This document shows, piece by piece, positions 46,628 through 55,816 of a DNA stretch of 64,000 bases. Made by a program: the position numbers and the translations under genes. The stretch comes from Alteromonas antoniana (lineage in GTDB: Bacteria > Pseudomonadota > Gammaproteobacteria > Enterobacterales > Alteromonadaceae), in assembly GCF_019249295.1 (NCBI RefSeq), contig NZ_JAESDH010000026.1:1-64000 (forward strand), written 5' to 3'. Position 1 is the first letter of the stretch; each line of letters begins with the position of its first letter. The notes beneath the pieces were generated by a model. That model saw only the letters and a program-made list of their open reading frames with translations. It did not search any database and was not told the origin of the DNA.

Positions 46628-47305
46628 TTACATCAAACCACGCTGGGCCAGCGACACACAAATCGTATCACCTACAATAATATGATCAAGCACAGAAACA
46701 TCGATCAGGCCCATAGCGGCGCTGACTTCACGGGTTAATGCAATGTCGGCGTCACTGGGTTCCGGGATCCCGGAGGGATGATTGTGAACCAGTATGATCG
46801 CTGCGGCGTTACAGGCGATCACAGCCCTGACCAACTCTCTGGGATAGACCGCCGCACTGTTAACCGTGCCGGTAAACAGGGTTTTGAAACGTATGAGCTG
46901 ATGCTGACTGTCGAGAAATAACATACCAAAGTTTTCCTGTGGACAGTCACGCAGCTCGGAACGCAGGTATTCCGTCACACTTTCCGCAGCGTGAAAAACC
47001 GGCTGCCGGTACAAGGGTTCAGCCAGATGCCGGCGAATGATCTCCAGCGCCGACTGCAGCTGAATATAGCGCACAGCCCCTACCCCAGGCACCTGAGTAA
47101 AGGCGTGCTGCGGCGCCGTGATCAGCGCTCTCAACGATCCGAAGTGGGCCAGCAGATCTGACGCTACTGTATACGCACAACGTCCCGCCCTTCCGGTACC
47201 CAGAAAGGCTGCGAGCAACTCGGTATCTGTCAGCGAGGCAACACCACCTGCCAGTAGCTTTTCCCGAGGCCGATCAGATTCAGGTCTTAGCGTTAATGAA
47301 ATCAT
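46628..47305 (-). CDS. radC: RadC family (JAB/MPN) protein
   Basis: A 225-residue RadC/YicR protein with an N-terminal helix-hairpin-helix region (LLAHFGSLRALITAP ... VPGVGAVRYIQLQSALEI) and a C-terminal JAB/MPN metalloprotease-like domain with the zinc motif VHNHPSGIPEPSDAD. Its old link to DNA repair is no longer supported and its role is unknown. It is divergent from coaBC, as in many gammaproteobacteria. Free-standing chromosomal location and full length distinguish it from mobile-element RadC copies. Confidence 0.93.
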   Translation of the reverse strand: MISLTLRPESDRPREKLLAGGVASLTDTELLAAFLGTGRAGRCAYTVASDLLAHFGSLRALITAPQHAFTQVPGVGAVRYIQLQSALEIIRRHLAEPLYRQPVFHAAESVTEYLRSELRDCPQENFGMLFLDSQHQLIRFKTLFTGTVNSAAVYPRELVRAVIACNAAAIILVHNHPSGIPEPSDADIALTREVSAAMGLIDVSVLDHIIVGDTICVSLAQRGLM

Positions 47306-47362
47306 GTCTGTAGAGCATTGCTGAATTGTATTGCTGTAGTTATACGACTTACTTACCCGTTA

Positions 47363-47420
47363 CACGACTGTACAGAGGATGGGAAACACACCAATAACTA
47401 CCCCCTGTTTCACAGTCGTG
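47363..47420. repeat. Inverted repeat in the radC-coaBC intergenic region
   Basis: CACGACTGT (47363-47371) and ACAGTCGTG (47412-47420) are exact inverted copies 40 bp apart. They could be paired operator half-sites acting on divergent radC and coaBC, or one large stem-loop in a leader. No known regulator site is recognised. Confidence 0.4.
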
Positions 47421-47473
47421 GTAGGCTTAGCGAGGTAAAGTATGTAACGAGTCAATCAGGATCCTGACCGCTT

Positions 47474-48676
47474 ATGTCGTTAGCTAACAAAAACATTTTA
47501 CTCGGTGTAACCGGTGGTATTGCTGCATATAAAGCGCCGGATCTGGTGCGTAAACTGACAGCTGAAGGTGCCAATGTTCGTGTGGTACTGACCGATTCAG
47601 CCAGTGAATTCGTTAGCCCGATGTCTCTGCAGGCAGTGTCGGGTAATCCGGTCCACCAGCACTTATTAGATGCAGATGCAGAAGCGGCAATGGGTCATAT
47701 AGAACTGGCGAAATGGGCAGATATTTTGCTGATCGCTCCCGCAACAGCCAACACTATGGCCAAACTCGCCCACGGCCTGGCTGACGACTTACTCACTACA
47801 CTGTTTCTTGCCACCACAGCCACCGTTTATATTGCTCCTGCCATGAATCAGCAAATGTGGAAAGCACCGGCTACGCAACGAAATCTCTCTGTTCTGGAAA
47901 CCTCCGGCATTACGATGTTAGGGCCGGATAGCGGTGAACAGGCCTGCGGTGATGTAGGCACTGGCAGAATGCTGGAACCGCTTGATATTGTTCGCGCCAT
48001 CAGTGTGCCGCGCAATCAGGAGCTTGCCGGTATGAACGTGGTTATTACTGCCGGCCCGACACGTGAACCGCTGGATCCGGTGAGGTATATATCGAATCAC
48101 AGCTCCGGAAAAATGGGATATGCGATCGCTCAGGCCGCCCGGCTGGCAGGGGCGAATGTTACCATTATCAGTGGCCCGGTAGCACTGACTACGCCGCCCG
48201 GCTGTCAGCGTATTGATGTCATTACCGCTGAAGAAATGCTGAATAAGGCTAAAGCTGAAGCCACAAACTGCGATATATTTATAGCGACAGCCGCTGTGGC
48301 CGATTATCGCGCGGCTGAAGTGGCAGATAATAAGCTGAAGAAGTCTTCGGATGAGTTAACACTTACTTTTGTCAAAAACCCTGATATTCTAGCAACTATC
48401 GCGGCTTTGGAAGACGGTCCATTTACAGTGGGCTTTGCTGCCGAAAGCCAGAATGTCGAAGCTTACGCCAAAGATAAATTAATAAGAAAGAAGCTCGACA
48501 TGATTGCTGCCAATGATATTACCCGAGAAGGACTGGGCTTTAACAGTGATGACAATGCACTCCATGTGTATTGGCAAACTGGCGATGCTGAACTCCCGAC
48601 GGGCAAAAAGAGCGAACTAGCAAAATCGCTGCTGTCGCTGGTAGCAACACACTATAAAAATAAAAAGTCCGGTTAA
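47474..48676 (+). CDS. coaBC: Bifunctional phosphopantothenoylcysteine decarboxylase/synthetase CoaBC
   Basis: CoaBC makes 4'-phosphopantetheine from phosphopantothenate and cysteine. The N-terminal flavoprotein CoaC domain (about 1-185) shows GVTGGIAAYKAPDLVRKL and the PAMNQQMW motif with the essential Asn. The C-terminal CoaB domain starts near 188 with VITAGPTREPLDPVRYISNHSSGKMGYAIA and includes the lysine-rich NKLKKSSDELTLTFVKNPDIL. The 400-residue length is standard. In E. coli the order coaBC, radC, rpmB, rpmG, mutM, coaD holds; here these genes are present but interrupted. Confidence 0.97.
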   Translation: MSLANKNILLGVTGGIAAYKAPDLVRKLTAEGANVRVVLTDSASEFVSPMSLQAVSGNPVHQHLLDADAEAAMGHIELAKWADILLIAPATANTMAKLAHGLADDLLTTLFLATTATVYIAPAMNQQMWKAPATQRNLSVLETSGITMLGPDSGEQACGDVGTGRMLEPLDIVRAISVPRNQELAGMNVVITAGPTREPLDPVRYISNHSSGKMGYAIAQAARLAGANVTIISGPVALTTPPGCQRIDVITAEEMLNKAKAEATNCDIFIATAAVADYRAAEVADNKLKKSSDELTLTFVKNPDILATIAALEDGPFTVGFAAESQNVEAYAKDKLIRKKLDMIAANDITREGLGFNSDDNALHVYWQTGDAELPTGKKSELAKSLLSLVATHYKNKKSG

Positions 48677-48773
48677 CGCCCTATTAGTACGTTAACAAGA
48701 CAACTAACAACATACTCAATTTAACACGGAAATACGGGCCATCAGGTCCGGTAGCGGAGGAATTACTCTCGTT

Positions 48774-49361
48774 ATGCCTGCTGTAAAGAAAACCAATCGC
48801 CGTGCGCAAATTTTGCAAGCACTGGCAGGGATGCTGGAGACCAGTCCGGGTCAGCGGATCACCACAGCCAAACTGGCAGAAAAGGTGGGTGTCTCTGAAG
48901 CGGCGCTGTATCGTCACTTCCCCAGTAAAGCGCGGATGTTTGAAGGCCTTATCGAATTTATCGAAGAGACCCTGTTCACTCGTATCAATAAAATCGTCAA
49001 CGAAGAGAAAGACTCAGCCGCACGCTGTCAGTTGATCCTGCATCTTATTTTAGGCTTTGCCGAGAAAAATCCGGGTATCACCCGTATTTTGAACGGCGAT
49101 GCGTTGCTGGGTGAACAAGACCGACTGCGCGCACGCATTGCCAAGCTTTACGAGAGACTGGAAACCCAGCTAAAACAGGTGCTGCGTGAGCGTAAACTTC
49201 GCGAAGGCAAAACCCTTGCTGCCGATGAAGGCGTGATTGCCAACATGTTGATTTGCTACACCGACGGTCGCATTAACCTGTTTATTCGCAGTGGTTTTAC
49301 CCGTAAGCCTACTGAACAATTTGGTGAGCAGTGGCAACTGTTCAAACAGAGCTTTTTATAA
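48774..49361 (+). CDS. slmA: Nucleoid occlusion factor SlmA
   Basis: SlmA is a TetR-family DNA-binding protein that blocks FtsZ assembly over the nucleoid. The 195-residue protein begins with [14 protein letters not shown] and a helix-turn-helix [23 protein letters not shown]. The C-terminal [24 protein letters not shown] is specific to SlmA. A GGAGG lies 13 nt before the ATG, longer than usual spacing. Position 97 bp after coaBC is the usual neighbourhood of slmA near coaBC in gammaproteobacteria. Confidence 0.96.
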   Translation: MPAVKKTNRRAQILQALAGMLETSPGQRITTAKLAEKVGVSEAALYRHFPSKARMFEGLIEFIEETLFTRINKIVNEEKDSAARCQLILHLILGFAEKNPGITRILNGDALLGEQDRLRARIAKLYERLETQLKQVLRERKLREGKTLAADEGVIANMLICYTDGRINLFIRSGFTRKPTEQFGEQWQLFKQSFL

Positions 49362-49399
49362 GCCGGTAACCGCGCCTGCGTCTAACGCCTGGTTAGACA

Positions 49400-49433
49400 C
49401 CAGTAAAAAGTGCCAGACGGGACTTTTTACTGG
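49400..49433. terminator. Bidirectional terminator between slmA and the KpsS-like gene
   Basis: CCAGTAAAAAGT and ACTTTTTACTGG are 12-bp arms around a 10-nt loop, followed by TTTC on the plus strand. It lies 38 bp after slmA and 21 bp after the convergent KpsS-like stop. A small upstream hairpin (TCTAAC/GTTAGA, 49381-49397) precedes it. Confidence 0.7.
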
Positions 49434-49454
49434 TTTCGTATTCTAGAACACCTA

Positions 49455-50654
49455 TTACGATGAGCGTTCTTTACTGGCGTTGTAAGCTGCAAGATACTCA
49501 CTGAATTTATCAGTCATTAGTAAGCGCTGCGTAAGTGCAGTGAAATGCTTTTCCTGTGCATTTACCCACGTAGTGGGAATAACATAATATGCGTGAAGAA
49601 AGTTGAGAAACCCACGTCTTACTGCCACATTTCCGTAGCAGAATTTGGGATCACGTAAGCCCTCCACCAGCGCATTTTCATCGCTAATTTTCTGACATAC
49701 TCCTTGCAGCGCATAGCACGCCTTTCCCATCACCATGACCGGTTTATTCAGTAATAAGGATTCCAGTCCTACTGTAGAGTTTACGGTTAATACGGCTTCT
49801 GCTTTGTCTATCAGTGCTTTGGTATCACACTGATTGGCAAACAGTATCCGTGGGTGGAGCTGATGTAACTCATCATGTCGTTTAAGCTCGGAAGGGTGCT
49901 CCTTGATAACCAGATAGAGTTCATCGTCATTGATGCTGTCCATTGCACTTTGCAAATGCTGATACAGCTGGCCCATACTTTTAATCCAGGGCGAATTCGT
50001 AATTATTTGGCTGTCTGTTTCTACCTGAAATGGCACAAAGACAAACCGGGGGGGTAGCGTATCAACATCGATGCCCTTCGCTTTTGCCCGCGCGGGCGCC
50101 CTGGGGATCAGGTGTTGTGGCAATGGCTTGTCGCTATCGAACCGTTTATAAAAATCAGGATCATCGGGTAGTGAGTTCAGGCAGTTAACGCCAGACCAGT
50201 CGCAGGTTGTGGTATCGGGCAGCAAGCCATTCTCAAAATACACCACCTTTTTCCCCTGCAACTGCGCCGCCAGCGCAATTGCAGAGCTGGGTAGTTTCTG
50301 CCCGTTCCAAACACCTATGACATCTGCATTTTTTCGTTTTATGACCGCACGAAATCTCGCAATGTCATATTTAACAATGCTTTTTGTGACCCTTTTGTAC
50401 AGCCACCACAAAGCCGTTTTACTCAGTCTTGGATATTTTCGCGCTTTTTTTGCAAAGTGCGGTGTCAGCAAAGATTCCAGTTCCTCTTGTGCGATACCGC
50501 CTAAAAACGTCAGATAGCCAGGTTTTGGCAAATGTCCTGTCACCTTCACTACCTTGACGTTCAACGACGTCGCTTTTGCGAAAGCAGTAAAATAACGGAT
50601 ATGCGAACTTCCGCGCGCCATCAACAGATAAGTGAGTGAATTTTCCTGACTCAA
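49455..50654 (-). CDS. KpsS-like capsule polysaccharide biosynthesis protein
   Basis: A cytoplasmic protein of about 399 residues resembling KpsS/LipB-type enzymes that build the Kdo linker between lipid and capsule polysaccharide. The family segment VVYFENGLLPDTTTCDWSGVN lies in the middle, and VIKEHPSELKRHDEL with AEAVLTVNSTVGLESLLLNKPVMVMG follow. The longest frame starts at 50789, but its first 45 residues are cysteine-rich and unlike the family. TTG 50654 after AAAGGGGAAAGGA is chosen; an ATG in TYLLMARG is a later alternative. It stands alone after slmA, with no kps genes adjacent. Confidence 0.8.
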   Translation of the reverse strand: MSQENSLTYLLMARGSSHIRYFTAFAKATSLNVKVVKVTGHLPKPGYLTFLGGIAQEELESLLTPHFAKKARKYPRLSKTALWWLYKRVTKSIVKYDIARFRAVIKRKNADVIGVWNGQKLPSSAIALAAQLQGKKVVYFENGLLPDTTTCDWSGVNCLNSLPDDPDFYKRFDSDKPLPQHLIPRAPARAKAKGIDVDTLPPRFVFVPFQVETDSQIITNSPWIKSMGQLYQHLQSAMDSINDDELYLVIKEHPSELKRHDELHQLHPRILFANQCDTKALIDKAEAVLTVNSTVGLESLLLNKPVMVMGKACYALQGVCQKISDENALVEGLRDPKFCYGNVAVRRGFLNFLHAYYVIPTTWVNAQEKHFTALTQRLLMTDKFSEYLAAYNASKERSS

Positions 50655-50894
50655 TCCTTTCCCCTTTCGATAAATCAGGTCTTTGCGTGCGAGAATGGTA
50701 CACTCTTGGCAGCAGAAAGTAACGCTTTGAGCCTGAAACATCCCCCTCAAACAGGCAGTTTTAATAAGCCTGCGGCAGATGCAAAACACAACGCTTTACC
50801 ACGTTACACAGCGACTCAGTAATGCAGTGGGTTTACACGTTTTGATTCATCCACGGGTAAACGTATGGTGACTGTTTCCTATGCGAACGGCCAC

Positions 50895-50923
50895 AAAAAA
50901 GCAGCGCCGGAGCGCTGCTTTTT
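50895..50923 (-). terminator. Terminator of the M28 peptidase gene
   Basis: GCAGCGC and GCGCTGC pair around a 4-nt loop, with A-run and T-run on opposite sides, so it can act both ways. It lies about 20 bp after the M28 peptidase stop on the minus strand. Confidence 0.88.
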
Positions 50924-50943
50924 ATGCTGTGAAAAGCCGAAGC

Positions 50944-52581
50944 TTATCGGCCGAATGTGGTTCCGAAGAAGTCACCCTCATTCCAGGCAGGACGCTTCTC
51001 CTGATTCGCCAGTGTCAGGCCGATTTGCGCATTCACCTCGGTAAAGGTTTTTGCCGCATCCCAGTTAAAGGGCTGGTTAATGTCATCACTAGGCTTGTGA
51101 TAATGAGTAGACAGGAACTGACCAAACACTTTGCTGCCGTCAACATCAGGATCTTTTGATGTCAGGCCTGGCACCATAAAGACTGCCGGCACACCCTGCT
51201 TCACAAAGGCGTAGTGATCAGAGCGGGTAAACAGCGCCTGCTCTGGCCAGGGATCGGCGCTGAGTTTGATATCAGCATTCGCTGCAGCCTGCTCAACAGA
51301 GGCTTTAAGATCGCTGTGACTGGCGCCAAATGCGATGACATCAGCAAATTCGTAGGTAAGTATTGGCATGTCCAGATTCACATTAGCCACCATGCTTTCC
51401 ACCGGAACCGTAGGGTTACGGGCAAAATAATCTGCGCCAAGCAGCCCTTTCTCTTCACCCGTCACAGACACAAACAAGATGGAACGCTTAGGCTTGTTGT
51501 CCATTTCACTGAACAAGCGTGCGGTTTCCAGCATGACAGCAGTACCGGAAGCGTTATCCATAGCGCCATTGTTGATGTTGTCTTTTTTCACGGTTTTCGA
51601 GAAGCCGATGTGATCAGAGTGCGCCGAGTACACCACATACTCGTTTTTCAGCTCGGGATCTGACCCTTCCAGCATGCCGATAACGTTAGGGCTGGAAATT
51701 TGCTCATGCTGACTTTTGCGCGAAAGCGATACTTTTCCTTTAAGTGCAAACCCTGCCGGAGACTTGTCTTCTTCCAGGTCAGCGTAAACAGCTTCCAGCG
51801 TGCGAGGGGCATCTTTAAACAAAATTTTTGCCGCGCCTTCGCTTAAGTAGGCACCGCCTTTAAGCTGCTCGAATCGATTAGCCGGGGTACCATCTTCCTG
51901 TAGCCAGGCCATGCTCGGCGTATGGATATAGCTCAGGCGGCTTTGGTAAGGACGCACCTTCTCATTTTTAGGTGTCGTGACCGTGATCACGCCAACTGCA
52001 CCACGCTCAGCGGCGTACTTGTTTTTCTGGTATCCGGAAGCGAAATGCGCGCCTTCTTCAGAAGGAAACGATGCCGGCTTACCGGCAAGCGTCACGACAA
52101 TTTTGCCATCGACATCCATGCCGTCATAATCGTTGTGCTCAAGCTCGTCTGCCACGATGCCGTAGCCTACGAAAACCATTTCTGCTTCTACAGCAGAGGT
52201 TTCAGACAACAGGCTTGGCCCCATCAGATATTGCTTTGGATAGCTCAGCGACGTTGTACCTTCATCGGTGGTTATGGTGAACTCAGGCGACTCCTGCACC
52301 AGTATCGATTTACGGAATTTCACGTCCTGCATAAAACCGTCAGTACCTGCCGGGGTTAACCCGTATTTAGCAAATTCGGTAGCAATATAAAGCGCGGCAA
52401 TGTCGTGCCCGCGAGAACCGGTATCCCGCCCTTCTAACAAATCATCTGCTAAGAAAAACAAATGCGATTTGATGCGTTGGGTATCAGGTTGAAACCCGGT
52501 CGACGGAGCACTTTCATTATGTGCTGACACAGTCAGGCTCAATGCGGCAGCCAGGCCGCCAAGTAACAGTTTTCTAATCAT
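50944..52581 (-). CDS. Secreted M28 family metallopeptidase with PA domain
   Basis: A 545-residue exported aminopeptidase-type enzyme. From ATG 52581 it begins MIRKLLLGGLAAALSLTVSA, a clear signal peptide; the longer frame to 52653 is less likely. A PA (protease-associated) domain lies about 140-260. The M28 catalytic domain follows, with zinc ligands in YSAHSDHIGF, NNGAMDNASGTAV, the VTGEEKGLLGA glutamates, and NLDMP, then RSDHYAF near the C-terminus. It is expected in the periplasm or outside the cell and to degrade peptides. A terminator follows it closely. Confidence 0.92.
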   Translation of the reverse strand: MIRKLLLGGLAAALSLTVSAHNESAPSTGFQPDTQRIKSHLFFLADDLLEGRDTGSRGHDIAALYIATEFAKYGLTPAGTDGFMQDVKFRKSILVQESPEFTITTDEGTTSLSYPKQYLMGPSLLSETSAVEAEMVFVGYGIVADELEHNDYDGMDVDGKIVVTLAGKPASFPSEEGAHFASGYQKNKYAAERGAVGVITVTTPKNEKVRPYQSRLSYIHTPSMAWLQEDGTPANRFEQLKGGAYLSEGAAKILFKDAPRTLEAVYADLEEDKSPAGFALKGKVSLSRKSQHEQISSPNVIGMLEGSDPELKNEYVVYSAHSDHIGFSKTVKKDNINNGAMDNASGTAVMLETARLFSEMDNKPKRSILFVSVTGEEKGLLGADYFARNPTVPVESMVANVNLDMPILTYEFADVIAFGASHSDLKASVEQAAANADIKLSADPWPEQALFTRSDHYAFVKQGVPAVFMVPGLTSKDPDVDGSKVFGQFLSTHYHKPSDDINQPFNWDAAKTFTEVNAQIGLTLANQEKRPAWNEGDFFGTTFGR

Positions 52582-52699
52582 AGTGGTCTGTTTCGTTAAA
52601 AATCCGGCAGGCATAGTAACGCAGGTACCAAATTTTACCAATTTTGCTGCCACAGCTTTGCGTTATATCGCTTGACCACGCGATAGTTTGCGCTAGTCT

Positions 52700-52969
52700 C
52701 TAGAGAGAGTTTATCTTTGTTAATATTTCATGCAGTCGGTCAGTTTTGCATCAGACAATCGCGAATGAGCGTAGTTTAGTGGGTCTAAATAAGCGAATTT
52801 GTGAGCAGTATGATGCAAAACTGGCCACTGCCCGAAGGGTTGGGATTAAAATGGCTGCTAACTGCGTTGTCGCTGACTTATTTGGATTGCCAAACGACGT
52901 CAACGACGCCTTGTTTTCAACCATTTTAGTCACCAACATGAATAATGAACAAAGATAAACTCTCTCTAG
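52700..52969. mobile_element. MITE-like element, 270 bp, with 22-bp perfect terminal inverted repeats
   Basis: The ends 52700-52721 and 52948-52969 are exact reverse complements (left end begins CTAGAGAGAGTTTATC). Inside, CAGTTTTGCATCA (52741-52753) pairs with TGATGCAAAACTG (52811-52823). A larger imperfect palindrome runs from about 52839 to 52937, centred on TTTGG-ATTG-CCAAA (52881-52894). No transposase is encoded: the 70-codon frame at 52746-52958 is unlike any protein I know. The ends are CTAG, so a target duplication would be hidden in the palindrome. It lies between the divergent M28 peptidase and TetR genes, in a gap of 413 bp with no other gene. Confidence 0.7.
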
Positions 52970-52994
52970 GGATCTTAGCGACAGGAACCCCGAT

Positions 52995-53579
52995 ATGCCC
53001 AGAACCGCCCTGTACGATGTAGAAACCATTCTGAGCCAGGCCGTTGATATTTTTCTGGAGCACAGTTTCCACAGTGCCATCATGGACGAAATCATCGCCC
53101 GCACTGAATTTAACCGTCGTGGTTTTTATCTCGAGTTTGGCAGCAAACAAGCGTTTTTATACCGGGTGTTACAGCACTATCTGGATACCGAGTTGATGCC
53201 GGTGGTCAAAGAACTGGAAAACCATCAGGGGATGAACTCTATTCACGCGTTTTTCATTCGTTATATTCCGTTAATCCACCGGCGTGGCTGCTTGCTGATA
53301 AATTGTCTGACCGAACTGGGTAAACAGGATGAGCAAATCCGCGAAATGGGCCGCCATTATCTCGACCGTCTGCAGCTGGACTTTATCGGCTGTCTGGAAA
53401 AGGCGCAGCAACTTGGCGAACTGGGCCCTCATGTGAATATCGAATCGGCGGCGCTGCAGTTGACCAGTTATGTTCAGGGCTTTGCTGTGAATGCTATCCT
53501 GGCCGAAGATACCGATGAAATGTACATTGCCACAGAAGCGCTTTTATCCCCTTTGCAGAGGCATGGAAACTCAGGTTAA
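52995..53579 (+). CDS. TetR family transcriptional regulator
   Basis: A 194-residue regulator with the N-terminal helix-turn-helix segment (ILSQAVDIFLEHSFHSAIMDEIIARTEFNRRGFYLEFGSKQAFLYRVL, about 11-58). The C-terminal half is helical with CLLINCLTELGKQDEQIREMGRHY. The natural ligand and targets are unknown. The start is ATG 52995 immediately after the MITE-like element, so that element may supply or alter its promoter. The divergent M28 peptidase gene upstream is a possible target. Confidence 0.88.
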   Translation: MPRTALYDVETILSQAVDIFLEHSFHSAIMDEIIARTEFNRRGFYLEFGSKQAFLYRVLQHYLDTELMPVVKELENHQGMNSIHAFFIRYIPLIHRRGCLLINCLTELGKQDEQIREMGRHYLDRLQLDFIGCLEKAQQLGELGPHVNIESAALQLTSYVQGFAVNAILAEDTDEMYIATEALLSPLQRHGNSG

Positions 53580-53675
53580 AATTCGCGACCAGCTGCCATG
53601 GTGGCAGTGAGTGCCAGTTTTAATGACTCGTTGGTAACACTGGCACACAAGGCGAGTTCGAGGTATTCAGATTCC

Positions 53676-54008
53676 ATGTCCACCCCAAATAATGATCCGA
53701 TTTACCGTGTACAATTTGTCAGTAATGGCGAAAGGTATGAGTTGTATGTGCGCGAGCTCTCTCAGGGGAGTCTGTTCGGCTTTGTTGAGATTGGCGATTT
53801 TGTCTGGGATACACACACCAGCGTGGTTGTCGATCCCAGCCATGAAAAACTGAAAAGTGAATTTAGCGATGTCACACGGACTTACGTTCCGATGCACAAT
53901 GTGCTGCGCATTGACGCGGTAAAGCGACAAGGGACTGCCAAAATCACTCCGATATCTGATAAAGTAACGGCATTCCCCAATCCGATTTATACACCCAAGA
54001 AAGAGTAA
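53676..54008 (+). CDS. DUF1820 family protein
   Basis: A 110-residue soluble protein from ATG 53676 (MSTPNNDPIYRVQFVSNGERYELYVREL) that matches the DUF1820 pattern, including GSLFGFVEIGDFVWDTHTSVVVDPSHEKLKSEF and the ending RTYVPMHNVLRIDAV. Function is unknown. The longer frame to 53598 adds 26 residues with no support. It precedes the DUF885 peptidase by 38 bp on the same strand and may be cotranscribed. Confidence 0.88.
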   Translation: MSTPNNDPIYRVQFVSNGERYELYVRELSQGSLFGFVEIGDFVWDTHTSVVVDPSHEKLKSEFSDVTRTYVPMHNVLRIDAVKRQGTAKITPISDKVTAFPNPIYTPKKE

Positions 54009-54046
54009 TCACCCCGGTGTGCCCGGGCGAAGTTACCGGAGAGCGC

Positions 54047-55816
54047 ATGTTTAAGTTAACTCTGTTCAGACCGCTTGCAGCACTAGTGCTGTGTTTCGCT
54101 AGTATCACAGCCACTGCTGCCCCTGCCCCGGATAAACAGCTGCATTCGTTGCTTGAAACCATCTGGGATTATGAAATATCCACCTCGCCACTTATGGCGA
54201 GCCGCGAAGGCGTGAAAGGATATGATCATCTGTTGTCTGACATTTCACCTGAGGCGTTAGCGACGCAGAATAAACAGTGGATCCGCTTCTCTGAACAGTT
54301 AGCGGCTATTGATGCCGATGCACTGAGTCAGGAAGATCGCATCAGCTTATTAATGCAGCAATATCGGCTGAACAACAAAATTGATCAATACCGTTTTCAT
54401 GCTCACTGGGTGCCTCTGACATCAGAGTATGGTTTTCACAGTGCCATGAGTTCGTTGCCGGGCAGCGTCATCTTTAAAACTGAAAAAGACTATCAGAACT
54501 ACCTGTCTCGTCTGGGGGCGATCAGCGGTTACTTCGACCAGCAGATGGCTTACATGAGAAAGGGTCTCGACGCTGGCTACACGCAGCCAAAAGTCGTTCT
54601 GCAGGGTTTTGAAGAATCAGTTGTTCCTTTCATTGTTGAAAACCCTACGGAAAGTCAGTTTTTCAAACCTTTTACGGAGTTTCCCAGCCACATTAGTGCT
54701 GAAAGCCAGGATGCATTAATCAAAGCGGCCAAATCGGTGATCATGACAGACGTGGTTCCCGCCTATCAGCGCTTTTATGACTTTCTGAAAACCGAGTATA
54801 TTCCAGGTGCCAGAGATGACATCGCGGCCAAAAACTGGCCGGATGGTGAAGCGTATTATCAGAATCGTGCGCGTCATTACACCACCACAGATATGACCGC
54901 GGAAGAGATCCATGAATTGGGTCTGAGCGAAGTTAAGCGTATCCGTGCAGAGATGCAGGCAATTGTCGATAAGCTGGAATACGACGGCAGCATTGACGAC
55001 TTTATACAGTTTCTGCGTACTGATCCGCAATTCTATGCCTCTACACCAGAAGCCCTGCTGAAAGAAGCGTCATTTATTGCAAAGAAAATGGACGCCCGGC
55101 TGCCACAGTTATTTGAGTTGTTGCCGCGAATTCCTTACGGCGTCGCGCCGGTACCTGACAGTATAGCGCCTAAATATACCACCGGGCGCTATGTTCATCC
55201 TTCGCGGGATGATCAGCCGGGTTATTACTGGGTAAATACCTATGCACTGGATAAGCGCCCGCTGTACGCGTTAACAGCGCTGACGCTGCATGAAGCGGTG
55301 CCTGGTCATCATTTACAGATTTCACTGGCTGCAGAGTTAGATGACTTACCAAAGGTCAGACAGGACACGTATATTTCCGCCTTTGGCGAAGGCTGGGGAC
55401 TGTATTCGGAGTATCTGGGTATCGAAGTGGGAATGTATGAAGATCCTTATGATGATTTTGGCCGTCTGAGCTATGAGATGTGGCGAGCGTGCCGCCTGGT
55501 TGTCGATACCGGCATGCACATGTTTGGCTGGTCCCGCGATAAGGCGCTGGATTATATGATGAAAAATACCGCGCTTTCAGAGCACAACGTCAGAACCGAA
55601 ATTGATCGCTATATTTCATGGCCGGCGCAAGCGCTGTCTTACAAAATTGGCGAAATCAAAATTAAAGCGTTACGTCAGAAAGCCGAAGATGCACTCGGAC
55701 CGAACTTCGATGTACGCAAATTTCATAAAGCCGTGCTCGCCCATGGTTCGGTACCGCTGTTTATTCTTGAAGAAAATATCGATCGGTTTATTCAATCTGA
55801 GCTGGAGAAGACATGA
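54047..55816 (+). CDS. Secreted DUF885 family metallopeptidase-like protein
   Basis: A 589-residue exported protein of the DUF885 family, related to gluzincin peptidases. The signal peptide is about 1-26 (FRPLAALVLCFASITATAA). The HEAVPGHH zinc-binding segment lies near residue 415, with FGEGWGLYSEYLG providing the further Glu. The C-terminal EIDRYISWPAQALSYKIGEIKIKALR is typical of the family. ATG 54047 is chosen because the signal peptide follows at once; GTG 54017 extends it. It overlaps the next gene by 4 nt. Substrate is unknown. Confidence 0.88.
   Translation: MFKLTLFRPLAALVLCFASITATAAPAPDKQLHSLLETIWDYEISTSPLMASREGVKGYDHLLSDISPEALATQNKQWIRFSEQLAAIDADALSQEDRISLLMQQYRLNNKIDQYRFHAHWVPLTSEYGFHSAMSSLPGSVIFKTEKDYQNYLSRLGAISGYFDQQMAYMRKGLDAGYTQPKVVLQGFEESVVPFIVENPTESQFFKPFTEFPSHISAESQDALIKAAKSVIMTDVVPAYQRFYDFLKTEYIPGARDDIAAKNWPDGEAYYQNRARHYTTTDMTAEEIHELGLSEVKRIRAEMQAIVDKLEYDGSIDDFIQFLRTDPQFYASTPEALLKEASFIAKKMDARLPQLFELLPRIPYGVAPVPDSIAPKYTTGRYVHPSRDDQPGYYWVNTYALDKRPLYALTALTLHEAVPGHHLQISLAAELDDLPKVRQDTYISAFGEGWGLYSEYLGIEVGMYEDPYDDFGRLSYEMWRACRLVVDTGMHMFGWSRDKALDYMMKNTALSEHNVRTEIDRYISWPAQALSYKIGEIKIKALRQKAEDALGPNFDVRKFHKAVLAHGSVPLFILEENIDRFIQSELEKT

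Noticed and set aside
52746-52958. 70-codon frame inside the MITE-like element
   Set aside because: It spans the palindromic interior, lacks any known motif, and is better explained as a by-product of the repeat structure.
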